The notes under the pieces are model-generated. The model did not search any database, was not told where the DNA came from, and saw only the letters and a list, made by a program, of their open reading frames with translations. Both the position numbers and the translations under genes were made by a program. A stretch of 64,000 nucleotides of DNA from Streptomyces sp. JH14 (lineage in GTDB: Bacteria; Actinomycetota; Actinomycetes; Streptomycetales; Streptomycetaceae), in the NCBI RefSeq assembly GCF_029428675.1, contig NZ_JAJNEL010000001.1, positions 868,001 to 932,000 of the forward strand, given 5' to 3'. This document shows, piece after piece, positions 54,850 to 64,000 of the stretch (within the stretch, counting starts at the first letter, position 1; each line of letters opens with the position of its first letter).

Positions 54850-55059
54850 GGGTTCGTGGTGCAGAATCTCCAGCCGATGCCAGAACCTGCGGAAATCAGG
54901 GATGAGCGACATACGCGCACTTCTGGCGACGCACAGCTCTCGCGGGTGGCCGGACCGCCGGTGGGAATCGCGGTGCGGTAGCGAGGACTCGGCGCGCAGG
55001 TGCGGCTGTACGCACCGCCGGAGTGCGCGGAGCAGCCGGCCGAAATCCAATCTCGTTGA

Positions 55060-56499
<1,440 letters not shown>

Positions 56500-56527
56500 G
56501 CGCGCAGTTCTGGCTCGCAGGGGCGGG

Positions 56528-56568
56528 GTGCGGCACCGTGCCGGGTTCGGCGCGGCACGGTGCCGCAC
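56528..56568. terminator. bidirectional terminator between rox and the MFS gene
   Basis: A perfect 16-bp GC-rich stem (56528-56543 with 56553-56568) and a 9-base loop, 28 bases after the rox stop, between two convergent genes. Confidence 0.8.
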
Positions 56569-56764
56569 ACCGCCGGCTCGAAGCCCCAGCGACGTGCACC
56601 GACCCCGGCTGAGGGCCGCACCACCGGACCGGGCCGGCCGACAGCGGGGCGGAGTCCGGTGCTGACGGGCCGGCTGAACCGCTGAATCGCACCGGCGGCG
56701 GACATCACCTCCGGCGTACCTGCCCTGACTCACCGCATTGGCCCGTCGTCGCACTGGCCCGTCG

Positions 56765-58180
56765 TCATTCAGCCGGCGACGTCGCGGGGTGCTTCCGTGG
56801 GATGCAGACGAGCGCGAGGGCGGCGGCCGTCAGGTACGCGGCCGCGCCGACGGCCATGCCGGTGCGCAGCCCGGTGGTGAAACTGGCTGCGGAGGCCAGC
56901 AGCGAGCCTCCCAGCGCGACGCCTGCGGCGCTGCCGATCTGGCGGGCGGTGTTGAACAGGGCTGAGGCGGTGCCGGAGTACGTGTCCGGGGCGGCCGACA
57001 TCACGGTGGCGGTCGATCCGGTGAGGGCGAAGGACGTGCCGAAGCCCGCAGCCATCATCGGCGCCACGAGGAGCAGGTAGTCCGGGTTCTGTCCTGCGGC
57101 GGCCCAGCCGGTCAGACCTGCCGCTCCCACGAACATGCCCGTGACCACGAGCGGACGGTGTCCGGTGCGGCGGGCCAGTCGCCCGGACAGGACGGAGGCG
57201 AACATCGTCATCGCCACCGCCGGGAAGAGAGCGGCCCCGGTGCGCAGCGCGCTCAGGCCGCGCTGGTGCTGGAAGTACAGGCTGGCGGTGAAGATCATGC
57301 CGTAGAAGGCGAAGTTGAACAGCAGGCCGATGGCCGATCCCCCGCTCATCGGGCGTGAGCGCAGCAGTCGCAGGGGCAGCACGGGGTTGCGGGCCAGGCG
57401 TTCGCGAAGGACGAACGCGAAGGCTGCCAGCAGGCACAGGCCGGCGCCGGCGAGGATCAGCGGGTCCGTCCAACCACGCCGTCCGGCTTCGTTGAGGACG
57501 GAGATCAGCAGGGCCACCATCGCGATCAGCGCGCACTGGGCCGGCCAGTCCACGGGGCGGTCCGCGCGACGGGCCGACGCGGGGACGTGGCGCAGCGTCA
57601 GCAACAGGCAGGCGCATCCGACAGGCAGATTGATGAAGAACACCCAGCGCCAGCCCACGGTGGAGACCAGGAGGCCGCCCAGGAGGGGCCCGGCGGAAGC
57701 TGCGATGCCCGCCATGGAGCCCCACAGGCCGAAGGCCCGGGAGCGCTCGGCGGGTGAGGGATAGGCCTGTTGGAGGAGGGCGAGGGAGCCGGGCACGATC
57801 AGTGCCGCGCCGAGTCCCTCCAGCAGCCGGGCGCCGACCAGGATCCCGGCGCTCCGTGCCAGTCCGCAGCCGACCGAGGCGACGGTGAACACCACCACCC
57901 CGGTACAGAAGATCCGGCGGTTGCCCAGCCGGTCCCCCAGCGCGCCGCCGGTGAGCAGCAGGCCGGCGAAGACCAGGGTGTAGCCGTCCGTGATCCATTG
58001 GATCCCGGTGAGCGACGCCGACAGTTCCCGTCCCACCACCGGAACCGCGACGTTGATGACGGTCACGTCCAGGATGACCATGAAGTAGCCCGCGCAGACC
58101 GCGAGAAGCGGTGCCAGGGGCCGGCCCGAAGCCGCAGGCCCGTCCGGCCGCTCGGCCTCGGTACCACCGGCGTGCACCAT
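56765..58180 (-). CDS. DHA2-family multidrug efflux MFS transporter (14 helices)
   Basis: A 471-residue EmrB/QacA-type pump. VILDVTVINVAVPVVGRELS is the helix 1 motif, GALGDRLGNRRIFCTG motif A, and LWGSMAGIAASAGPLLGGLL motif C. It lies between rox and helR, which suggests export of a rifamycin or its oxidised product, but that is inference from position. It ends convergent with rox. The start at 58178-58180 is the first ATG before the conserved helix. No repressor gene is adjacent. Confidence 0.9.
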   Translation of the reverse strand: MVHAGGTEAERPDGPAASGRPLAPLLAVCAGYFMVILDVTVINVAVPVVGRELSASLTGIQWITDGYTLVFAGLLLTGGALGDRLGNRRIFCTGVVVFTVASVGCGLARSAGILVGARLLEGLGAALIVPGSLALLQQAYPSPAERSRAFGLWGSMAGIAASAGPLLGGLLVSTVGWRWVFFINLPVGCACLLLTLRHVPASARRADRPVDWPAQCALIAMVALLISVLNEAGRRGWTDPLILAGAGLCLLAAFAFVLRERLARNPVLPLRLLRSRPMSGGSAIGLLFNFAFYGMIFTASLYFQHQRGLSALRTGAALFPAVAMTMFASVLSGRLARRTGHRPLVVTGMFVGAAGLTGWAAAGQNPDYLLLVAPMMAAGFGTSFALTGSTATVMSAAPDTYSGTASALFNTARQIGSAAGVALGGSLLASAASFTTGLRTGMAVGAAAYLTAAALALVCIPRKHPATSPAE

Positions 58181-58292
58181 GACGACACGGTATGTCCGGG
58201 ACGAACGCCTCCCGTGACTTGAGCAGTCCGGCGGCGTGCCGGGCTCGCACGCCGAACCGCGTCGTCAACGGTGCGCCTGGGGATGCCGGTTG

Positions 58293-58335
58293 CCGAGCAC
58301 CGTACTCGGCCGGTCCGGCCGGGTACGGTGCTCGG
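58293..58335 (-). terminator. terminator of helR
   Basis: A perfect 13-bp stem (58293-58305 with 58323-58335) enclosing a second small hairpin (GGCCGG/CCGGCC), 31 bases beyond the helR stop. Confidence 0.75.
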
Positions 58336-58366
58336 TCGCACCGGTCGGGGTCGCCCGCCGCGCCGG

Positions 58367-60601
58367 TCAGCGCAGCGCCTCGGGCAGTTCCTCCCGGTGG
58401 ACGATGCCCAGGCGCTGCGTAGCGCGGGTCAGCGCCACGTACAGGTCACTGGTTCCGAACCGCCCCGGTTCCACGACCAGGACATGGTCGAATTCGAGCC
58501 CCTTGGCCTCACGCGGGCCGAGCAGCACCACCGGACGGGTGAGGTCGGGTTCGGCGCCGGCCGTGACTCCGTCGAGCGGGGCCGCGATCTCCTCGTGCAG
58601 CGCTCGCGGTGCGATCACCGCGAGGCGCCCCTCCTCGGGCGTCAGCTCCGCGACGGCCCGAGCCACCGCGCCCGCCAGATCCGCACCGGCATCCCGCGTC
58701 CACGGCGTCTCGCCGGTGGAGCGCACCGACCCGGGCGGCTCGAACGAGGGGTCCTGGGCCCGTACGACCCTGGCGGCCAGTTCCATGATCTCCGCGGGCG
58801 TACGGTAGTTGACCCCCAGCCTCACGTGCTCGAAACGGTCGCCGACGTACGGCTCCAGGATCCTCTCCCACGAGCCGACGCCCGCCTCCTCGGAGGTCTG
58901 CGCCGGATCACCGACCAGGGTCAGCGAGCGGGTCGGTGAGCGGCGCATCAGCAGCCGCCACGCCATCGGTGACAGTTCCTGCGCCTCGTCGACGATGATG
59001 TGCCCGAACGCCCAGGTCCGGTCGGCGGCGGCCCGCTCGGCCGCGCTCCGGTGATCGGCCTCCTCCTGCCGCTCGGCCATCCGCTCGGCGTCGATGATGT
59101 CGTGGGCGGCCAGACGTTCGGACTCCTCGTCCTCGAACTCGTACGTCTCGGAACCCCGGGACAGCTCCAGGACGCCCTGCGCGTAAGCGACCCGCTCCTG
59201 GCGCTCGGCCTCGGCGGCGGCCCGCTCGGCACTGTCGTCGGCCCCGAGCAGCTCGGCCGCCTCGTCGAGGAGCGGCACATCGGCCGGGGTCCACTCCCCG
59301 TCACCGGGAACGCGCCGGATGGCTTCGGCGTCCTCGTCCGCCACGTACACCGGCTCGGCCAGATAACCCGCGAGGAACTCCTCGGGGGTGAGCAGCGGCC
59401 ACAGCTCTCCGACGGCGGCGTGCACCTTCTCGCTCGCGGCGACGCTCTTGCCGAGCTGGGCGATGTCGTCCGCACCGAGGAAGTTCGGGCCGCCGTACGG
59501 GTCCGCGCCGATGCGCTCGGTGAGCTGTGCGGTGAGGGCGTCGACGACGTGGAACGCGAAGTACGGACGGGCGAGGTTGTGCGGCAGACGGGTCTCGCGG
59601 GCCGCCTGCCGGGCCTGGTATGCGATCTCCCAGTCCAGGACGAGTTCCCCGTCGTCGTGCGGGATGACCATCGGCGCGCCGGGCTCCGGCAGCCCCTGCC
59701 GGTCGCGTACGGCGAGGGCGAGCGCCTCCGCCATCCCCGCGCCGCCCTTGACGGCTGCCGCGCGGGCGGTATCGGTGCCTCGGGCGTGGACACCGGGGAA
59801 GAGCTCGGCCTGCGTGGCCAGCATGACGCCGGTCTCGCCGAGGGCGGGCAGCACCTCGCCGATGTAGCGCAGGAAGGCCGCATTGGGACCCACGACCAGG
59901 ACCGCGCGCTTGGCCAGCAGTTCACGGTGCTCGTACAGCAGGAACGCCGCGCGGTGCAGCGCGACCGCCGTCTTGCCGGTGCCGGGGCCGCCCTCGACGA
60001 CGAGGACACCACGGTGCGGAGCACGGATGATGCGGTCCTGTTCCGCCTGGATGGTCCGCACGATGTCGCCCATGCGGCCGGTGCGGGCGGAGCCGAGCGC
60101 GGCGAGCAGCACGGCATCACCGCTCGGGTCCTCGAAACCGCTGCGTTCGCGGTCGCCGAGATCGAGGATCTCGTCGTGCAGCTCGGTCACCGTGCGGCCC
60201 TCGGTGGTGATGTGCCTGCGTCGGCGCAGCCCCATGGGCGTATGTCCGGTGGCGAGATAGAAGGGCCGGGCGACCGGCGCCCGCCAGTCGATCAGCAGCG
60301 GCGTGTGTTCGGTGTCGTCCTCACGAATTCCGATACGGCCGATGTGGTGCGCGGCACCGTCGCGGAGATCGATGCGGCCGAAGCACAGCGAGCCGTCCAC
60401 CGCGTTGAGGGCCGCCAGGAGACCGGAGCGCTCGGCGACGAGCACATCGCGTTCGAGACGGGCCTGCAGACCGTTCCCCACCGGGGTCAACGCCTCCTCG
60501 ACATGCTGCGCGGTGACCCCGCGCAGCGTGTCGACACGGTCGTAGACCCGGTCGATGAATTCCTGCTCCTTCTGCAATTCGACGTTTTCGCGAGTTGACA
60601 A
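58367..60601 (-). CDS. helR: HelR/HelD-type RNA polymerase-associated superfamily 1 helicase-like protein
   Basis: A 744-residue UvrD-like ATPase of the HelD family. A long N-terminal coiled-coil arm (about 1-60, VELQKEQEFIDRVYDRVDTL) enters the polymerase secondary channel. Walker A is VVEGGPGTGKTAVALHRAA (about 201-219) and Walker B HIIVDEAQELSP (534-545). Between them, YEFEDEESERLAAHD and ERMAERQEEAD (about 487-516) form an acidic loop that fits the primary-channel loop of HelD proteins, which can displace rifamycin from RNA polymerase. The start is TTG at 60599-60601 with GGGAG upstream. HelR is preferred over plain HelD because of the rox neighbour and the shared promoter layout; the paralogue question needs a tree. 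Confidence 0.85.
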   Translation of the reverse strand: MSTRENVELQKEQEFIDRVYDRVDTLRGVTAQHVEEALTPVGNGLQARLERDVLVAERSGLLAALNAVDGSLCFGRIDLRDGAAHHIGRIGIREDDTEHTPLLIDWRAPVARPFYLATGHTPMGLRRRRHITTEGRTVTELHDEILDLGDRERSGFEDPSGDAVLLAALGSARTGRMGDIVRTIQAEQDRIIRAPHRGVLVVEGGPGTGKTAVALHRAAFLLYEHRELLAKRAVLVVGPNAAFLRYIGEVLPALGETGVMLATQAELFPGVHARGTDTARAAAVKGGAGMAEALALAVRDRQGLPEPGAPMVIPHDDGELVLDWEIAYQARQAARETRLPHNLARPYFAFHVVDALTAQLTERIGADPYGGPNFLGADDIAQLGKSVAASEKVHAAVGELWPLLTPEEFLAGYLAEPVYVADEDAEAIRRVPGDGEWTPADVPLLDEAAELLGADDSAERAAAEAERQERVAYAQGVLELSRGSETYEFEDEESERLAAHDIIDAERMAERQEEADHRSAAERAAADRTWAFGHIIVDEAQELSPMAWRLLMRRSPTRSLTLVGDPAQTSEEAGVGSWERILEPYVGDRFEHVRLGVNYRTPAEIMELAARVVRAQDPSFEPPGSVRSTGETPWTRDAGADLAGAVARAVAELTPEEGRLAVIAPRALHEEIAAPLDGVTAGAEPDLTRPVVLLGPREAKGLEFDHVLVVEPGRFGTSDLYVALTRATQRLGIVHREELPEALR

Positions 60602-60633
60602 AATCGCTCCCTGCCGGATATGGTGTTTCTAGT

Positions 60634-60692
60634 GGCCCTCAGTGAGGGGCCTTTTCTGTGGGTACAGAGAACCATTCAATATACGTGAGCAA
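60634..60692 (-). promoter_or_regulatory. helR promoter with inverted repeat, same layout as the rox promoter
   Basis: On the minus strand TTGCTCAC (60685-60692), 18 bp, TGTACC (60661-60666), CACAG, then the inverted repeat GGCCCCTCACTGAGGGCC (60634-60651). Box, spacing and CACAG match the rox promoter; the repeat sequence itself differs. In the plus direction the hairpin is followed by TTTT. Confidence 0.6.
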
Positions 60693-60724
60693 ATCCCCGT
60701 GCCGCAATTGCGGAACGGGGATTT
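60691..60724. repeat. 34-bp near-perfect palindrome between helR and the GlxA-type regulator
   Basis: Arms AAATCCCCGT-x-CCGCAA and TTGCGG-x-ACGGGGATTT with a single unpaired position per arm. It abuts the helR promoter box. It may be an operator or a bidirectional terminator, since both sides end in an A/T run. Confidence 0.7.
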
Positions 60725-60867
60725 CCTGTGCTCGGGGACGATGGCCTCGCCGGGGTCACGGCGGACGCTGCCGCGCGCGCACCGGGAGCACGTCCGCGCC
60801 GTGCCCGAATCCCTGCCCTGACCACGCAGCCGGCCTGTCGAAACCCACCCCGCGTACCCTCTTTCCT

Positions 60868-61824
60868 GTGTCAGCCTCCCGCCTGCATCGCGTCGCCGTC
60901 CTTGTGCTCGAGGGTGCGAAGCCGCTCGATGTCGGCATTCCTGCGCAGGTTTTCACGACCCGCGCGAGCATGCCGTACGAGGTGCGAGTGTGCGGCGCGG
61001 CACCCGGCCTCGTGACCGGCGGCGACGGCCTGTCGTACCACGTCACCCACGGGCTCGACGCGCTTGTGTGGGCCGACATCGTCTTCGTCCCCGGCTACCG
61101 GTTCCCGGACCGCGACGACCCGCCGCAGGCCGTCATCGACGCGCTGATCGCCGCCCACGACCGGGGGGCGCGGCTCGCCGCCATCTCGACGGGCGCGTTC
61201 GCGCTCGCCGCCACGGGCCTGCTCGACGGCAGGCGCGCCACGACCCACTGGCATTACACGAGGGCGCTCGTGGCGAAGCATCCGCTCGTCCAGGTCGACG
61301 AGAACGTCCTGTTCGTCGACGCGGGCAGCGTGCTGACATCGGCCGGCGCCGCCTCCGGCATCGACCTGTGCCTGCACATTCTGCGCCGCGACCTCGGGGT
61401 GGCCGCGTCGAACTACGCGGCCCGGCGCCTGGTCGCGGCCCCCTACCGCAGTGGTGGCCAAGCGCAGTATGTGCCGCGCAGCGTGCCCGAACCGCTGGGC
61501 GAGCGGTTCGCCGCCACCCGTGAGTGGGTATTGCACCGGCTCGCCGAGCCCCTCACCCTCGATGCGCTCGCCCAGCACGCGGCGGTGTCGCCCCGCACGT
61601 TCTCGCGACGCTTTGTCGAGGACACGGGGTACACGCCGATGCAATGGGTCATGCGCGCCCGGATCGACGTGGCCCGTGAGCTGCTCGAGCGTTCGGAGCG
61701 GAGCGTCGAGCAGATCGCCGCCGACGTCGGTCTCGGCACCGGTGCGAATCTGCGGTTGCACTTCCAGCGCATTCTCGGCACCACCCCGAGCGAGTACCGG
61801 CGCACCTTCACCCAGGGCGAATAG
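60868..61824 (+). CDS. GlxA-type AraC-family regulator (DJ-1/PfpI plus AraC HTH)
   Basis: A 318-residue regulator with an N-terminal DJ-1/PfpI-like domain (about 1-180, RLHRVAVLVLEGAKPLDVGI, AAISTGAFALAATGLLDGRR) and a C-terminal AraC-type double helix-turn-helix (LTLDALAQHAAVSPRTFSRR, SVEQIAADVGLGTGANLRLH). The usual PfpI Cys is replaced by Thr in AISTGAF, so it is likely a ligand sensor and not a hydrolase. The GTG at 60868 directly follows TACCCT at a spacing that suggests a leaderless transcript. The GAPDH gene 106 bp downstream is the probable target. Confidence 0.87.
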   Translation: MSASRLHRVAVLVLEGAKPLDVGIPAQVFTTRASMPYEVRVCGAAPGLVTGGDGLSYHVTHGLDALVWADIVFVPGYRFPDRDDPPQAVIDALIAAHDRGARLAAISTGAFALAATGLLDGRRATTHWHYTRALVAKHPLVQVDENVLFVDAGSVLTSAGAASGIDLCLHILRRDLGVAASNYAARRLVAAPYRSGGQAQYVPRSVPEPLGERFAATREWVLHRLAEPLTLDALAQHAAVSPRTFSRRFVEDTGYTPMQWVMRARIDVARELLERSERSVEQIAADVGLGTGANLRLHFQRILGTTPSEYRRTFTQGE

Positions 61825-61930
61825 TCCGCCGCCCTCGCATGGCGAGATCCTTTTGGACCGTGGCGATCACGCCGCTGTCGCGGGCGGGTTCCGGGCGCGA
61901 ATCTTGTGGCGAACCGAAGGGACATCGCTC

Positions 61931-62929
61931 ATGACTCGCATCGCCATCAACGGATTCGGCCGCATCGGACGCAATGTGCTGCGCGCACTGCTCGCACGCG
62001 AAAGCGACCTCGAGGTCGTCGCCGTCAACGACCTCACGGAGCCCGCCACTCTTGCGCGGCTGCTCGCCTTCGACAGCACGGCCGGCCGGCTCGGTCGCCC
62101 GGTGACCGTCGACGGGAACACCCTCGTCGTCGACGGCCGTCGCATCACGGTGCTCGCCGAGCGGGAACCGAAGCAGCTGCCGTGGGCCGAACTCGGCATC
62201 GACATCGTGCTCGAGGCGACCGGCCGCTTCACGTCGGCTGCGGCCGCCCGCGCCCACCTCGACGCGGGCGCGAAGAAGGTGCTCGTCAGTGCGCCGTCGG
62301 ACGGCGCCGACGTCACCCTCGCGTACGGGGTCAACAACGACGCGTACGACCCGGACCTGCACACGATCGTCTCGAACGCGTCGTGCACGACCAACGCCCT
62401 TGCGCCGCTCGCCGCGGTACTCGACGAACTCGCCGGCATCGAGCACGGCTTCATGACGACGGTGCACGCCTACACGCAGGAGCAGAACCTGCAGGATGGT
62501 CCGCACCGCGACGCCCGCCGCGCCCGCAACGCCGCTGTCAACATCGTGCCGACCACGACGGGCGCCGCCAAGGCGATAGGCCTCGTGCTGCCGAACCTCG
62601 AGGGCAAGCTGTCGGGCGACTCGATCCGCGTGCCGGTTCCGGTGGGCTCGATCGTCGAACTCAACACGAGCGTTGCCCGCGACGTGACGCGCGACGACGT
62701 GCTGGCGGCGTACCGCGCTGCGGCGCAGGGGCCGCTGGCCGGCGTGCTCGAGTACTCGGACGACCCGCTCGTGTCGTCCGACATCACGGGCAATCCTGCC
62801 TCGTCGATCTTCGACTCCGCCCTCACCCGCGTCGACGGCCGCCACATCAAGGTGGTGGCCTGGTACGACAACGAGTGGGGCTTCTCGAACCGCGTGATCG
62901 ACACGCTCACGCTCCTCGCCACTCGCTGA
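61931..62929 (+). CDS. gap: glyceraldehyde-3-phosphate dehydrogenase (additional copy)
   Basis: A 332-residue NAD-dependent GAPDH that oxidises glyceraldehyde 3-phosphate with phosphate. RIAINGFGRIGRNVLRAL binds NAD, Asp34 in VNDLTEP favours NAD over NADP, and SNASCTTN contains the catalytic Cys152, with the His in GFMTTVHAYTQ. All catalytic residues are present. The ATG at 61931 has GAAGGG upstream. Its position after an AraC-type regulator in an accessory region suggests a conditional or drug-insensitive copy and not the main glycolytic enzyme, as with the extra GAPDH that confers pentalenolactone resistance in other streptomycetes; this is inference. Confidence 0.93.
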   Translation: MTRIAINGFGRIGRNVLRALLARESDLEVVAVNDLTEPATLARLLAFDSTAGRLGRPVTVDGNTLVVDGRRITVLAEREPKQLPWAELGIDIVLEATGRFTSAAAARAHLDAGAKKVLVSAPSDGADVTLAYGVNNDAYDPDLHTIVSNASCTTNALAPLAAVLDELAGIEHGFMTTVHAYTQEQNLQDGPHRDARRARNAAVNIVPTTTGAAKAIGLVLPNLEGKLSGDSIRVPVPVGSIVELNTSVARDVTRDDVLAAYRAAAQGPLAGVLEYSDDPLVSSDITGNPASSIFDSALTRVDGRHIKVVAWYDNEWGFSNRVIDTLTLLATR

Positions 62930-63110
62930 ACGGCCCCCGGGGCGGTCCCCACCGCCGGAAACCGGGCTGCCCGGCGTCTTCCGTCAGCTCCGGCTCACAG
63001 CCATCGGGGGTCGTGTCTGCCTGCTACTCGACCCCTATACGGCAGCCGTACTTCGTTGCTGGTGTGACGGGGGTGGCTGGAGAGACGAGGCAGCCGCCGT
63101 TGATCATCAT

Positions 63111-63670
63111 GTGTGTGAAGACATGAAGGGCACGGCGGCTGCGTCCCGGAGGTCAAACCTTGACGCGTGCGGTGAGAGATTCGCCCAGTTCCTGGGCGTG
63201 TTCGCGCACGCATTTCGGAGGGTGGAGCCGCGGCGGCACGCCTCGGCGTTCATCAGCACGCTGCCGGCCGAGCCGCCGCGGGTGAACTGCCCACAGTCCG
63301 TCGCATTGCACGAGTTGGTGGGGGGTCGCCGGCGCGAGGTGGCGGGTTGAGGAATCGTTCCAGGCCGGAAGGGCCTGACATGCCTCGATGAACACCAAGT
63401 CCGCCGCTCCACCTCCTGGGCCCGCTGGACCGTGCCGGCCATGCTCGCCCACGCCTTCCTGACGGTCCTGGCCGCCGGACAGCCCGAACTGCCCGACGAC
63501 GCCGACATGATCCCGCTGACCTGCCAGGAGATAACCCGCCTGCCGGCCACGATGCTCTTCGGGCGCGACCGTGCCCACGAACACCGTTGGGCCTGGTCAC
63601 GAGCTTCATGCGGTGCGGGTGGCCTGTCGCCGGTGCTGGCAGCTCCGCTCGGCGGACCCCCGGGATCGAA
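63111..63670 (+). pseudogene. degenerate IS701-type transposase
   Basis: Two pieces of a transposase in different frames. The first (63111-63350) ends with FRRVEPRRHASAFISTLPAE, resembling the N-terminal VEPR region of IS701-family transposases. After about 40 bp of scrambled sequence, another frame (about 63390-63600) reads WARWTVPAMLAHAFLTVLAA and LIPLT-like MIPLTCQEITRL, typical of the C-terminus. Most of the catalytic centre is missing and frames change, so it is dead. It marks this end as a mobile-element landing zone. Confidence 0.6.
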
Positions 63671-63692
63671 GGGGGCCCGGGCTGTATCGGCG

Positions 63693-64000
63693 TCAGGCCT
63701 TGCGGATCCTGTCGCCGATCTCCGGCCTCGCCTCGAACCCGGCCGCCTTGTACGTGGCGACGCCACCGACGTTGGAGCTCGGTGTGCACACACGAACGCT
63801 CGACGAGCCCATCTCCCGCAGCGCGGCCGCCCCGGCGACGGTGATCGCCCGGCCGTATCCGCGACCGCGGTGGTCCTCGTGGACGCCCATCGGCTCGACC
63901 AGTCCCGGCTTCCCCGGGCCGGCCGACCAGACCGTCACCACCGCCGCCGGGTCGCCCTGGTCGTCGTAGACGCCCAGGCAGCGGGCGTCGGCATAGAACG
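63693..64000 (-). CDS. GNAT acetyltransferase, C-terminal part (runs off the right edge)
   Basis: At least 101 residues of a GNAT protein whose start lies beyond the window. VEPMGVHEDHRGRGYGRAIT contains the acetyl-CoA loop HRGRGYG, followed by VRVCTPSSNVGGVATYKAAG (motif B) and a short charged end. The part before, with LGVYDDQGDPAAVVTVWSAG, is the expected beta-strand core. The substrate is unknown. Confidence 0.82.
   Translation of the reverse strand, partial: FYADARCLGVYDDQGDPAAVVTVWSAGPGKPGLVEPMGVHEDHRGRGYGRAITVAGAAALREMGSSSVRVCTPSSNVGGVATYKAAGFEARPEIGDRIRKA

Overview
The window is high-GC actinobacterial DNA from a Streptomyces chromosome. The strongest marker is a full-length SsgB, a sporulation cell-division protein restricted to sporulating actinomycetes. 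GTG and TTG starts, G/C-rich hairpin terminators without U-tracts and the codon bias agree with this. The first 53 kb read as a conserved core segment that opens inside thrS and closes with argC. The gene order resembles the thrS-to-argC stretch of the S. coelicolor core as I remember it; no alignment was run.

Layout. 0-3.4 kb: thrS start, a coupled pair containing a DUF4365 nuclease-like protein, a DnaQ-type exonuclease and a tRNA-Val(CAC). 3.4-9.4 kb: a SRPBCC protein, a large membrane protein, a second tRNA-Val(CAC), a PGPGW membrane protein, ssgB, a CGNR regulator and a 51-residue membrane protein. 9.6-11.1 kb: a CE7 esterase next to a broken lacI-type regulator that still has a good promoter. 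11-15.2 kb: a DsbA-like protein, a double GNAT protein and a coupled pabB/pabC pair. 15.2-15.8 kb: a five-gene tRNA array (Gly, Cys, three Val-GAC). 15.8-23.4 kb: an OFA-type transporter with its small subunit, small proteins, a Ser/Thr kinase, an RNA methyltransferase and siroheme synthase. 23.7-28.6 kb: cobalamin genes, including a fused BluB-CobT, and cobL. 29.5-32.5 kb: the methionine importer metNIQ, preceded by a short Cys/Met-rich ORF that may be a leader peptide. 32.6-42.2 kb: mixed housekeeping and regulatory genes, including glpQ, a 1-acylglycerol-phosphate acyltransferase, a TetR/MFS pair with a clear operator and an ECF41 sigma factor. 42.3-53 kb: arginine biosynthesis, with argG-argH and argC-argJ-argB-argD-argR both on the minus strand. 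Candidate ArgR boxes overlap the argC and argG promoters.

Right of argC (53-64 kb) the character changes to accessory DNA: a truncated DUF6193 gene, a small secreted protein, a 36-residue peptide ORF, and then a compact candidate rifamycin-resistance block. That block has a Rox-type rifamycin monooxygenase (+), a DHA2 efflux pump (-) and a HelR/HelD-type RNA-polymerase-associated helicase (-). The rox and helR genes share the same promoter layout: a TTGCTCAC box, 18 bp, a -10-like hexamer, CACAG, then an inverted repeat at the expected start of transcription. This is the most interesting signal in the window. A GlxA/AraC-type regulator with a GAPDH gene, a decayed IS701-type transposase and a partial GNAT gene complete the window.

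The genes fit together in several modules: uptake of methionine, arginine synthesis under ArgR feedback, tetrapyrrole/B12 assembly, and at the right end antibiotic modification, efflux and target protection side by side.
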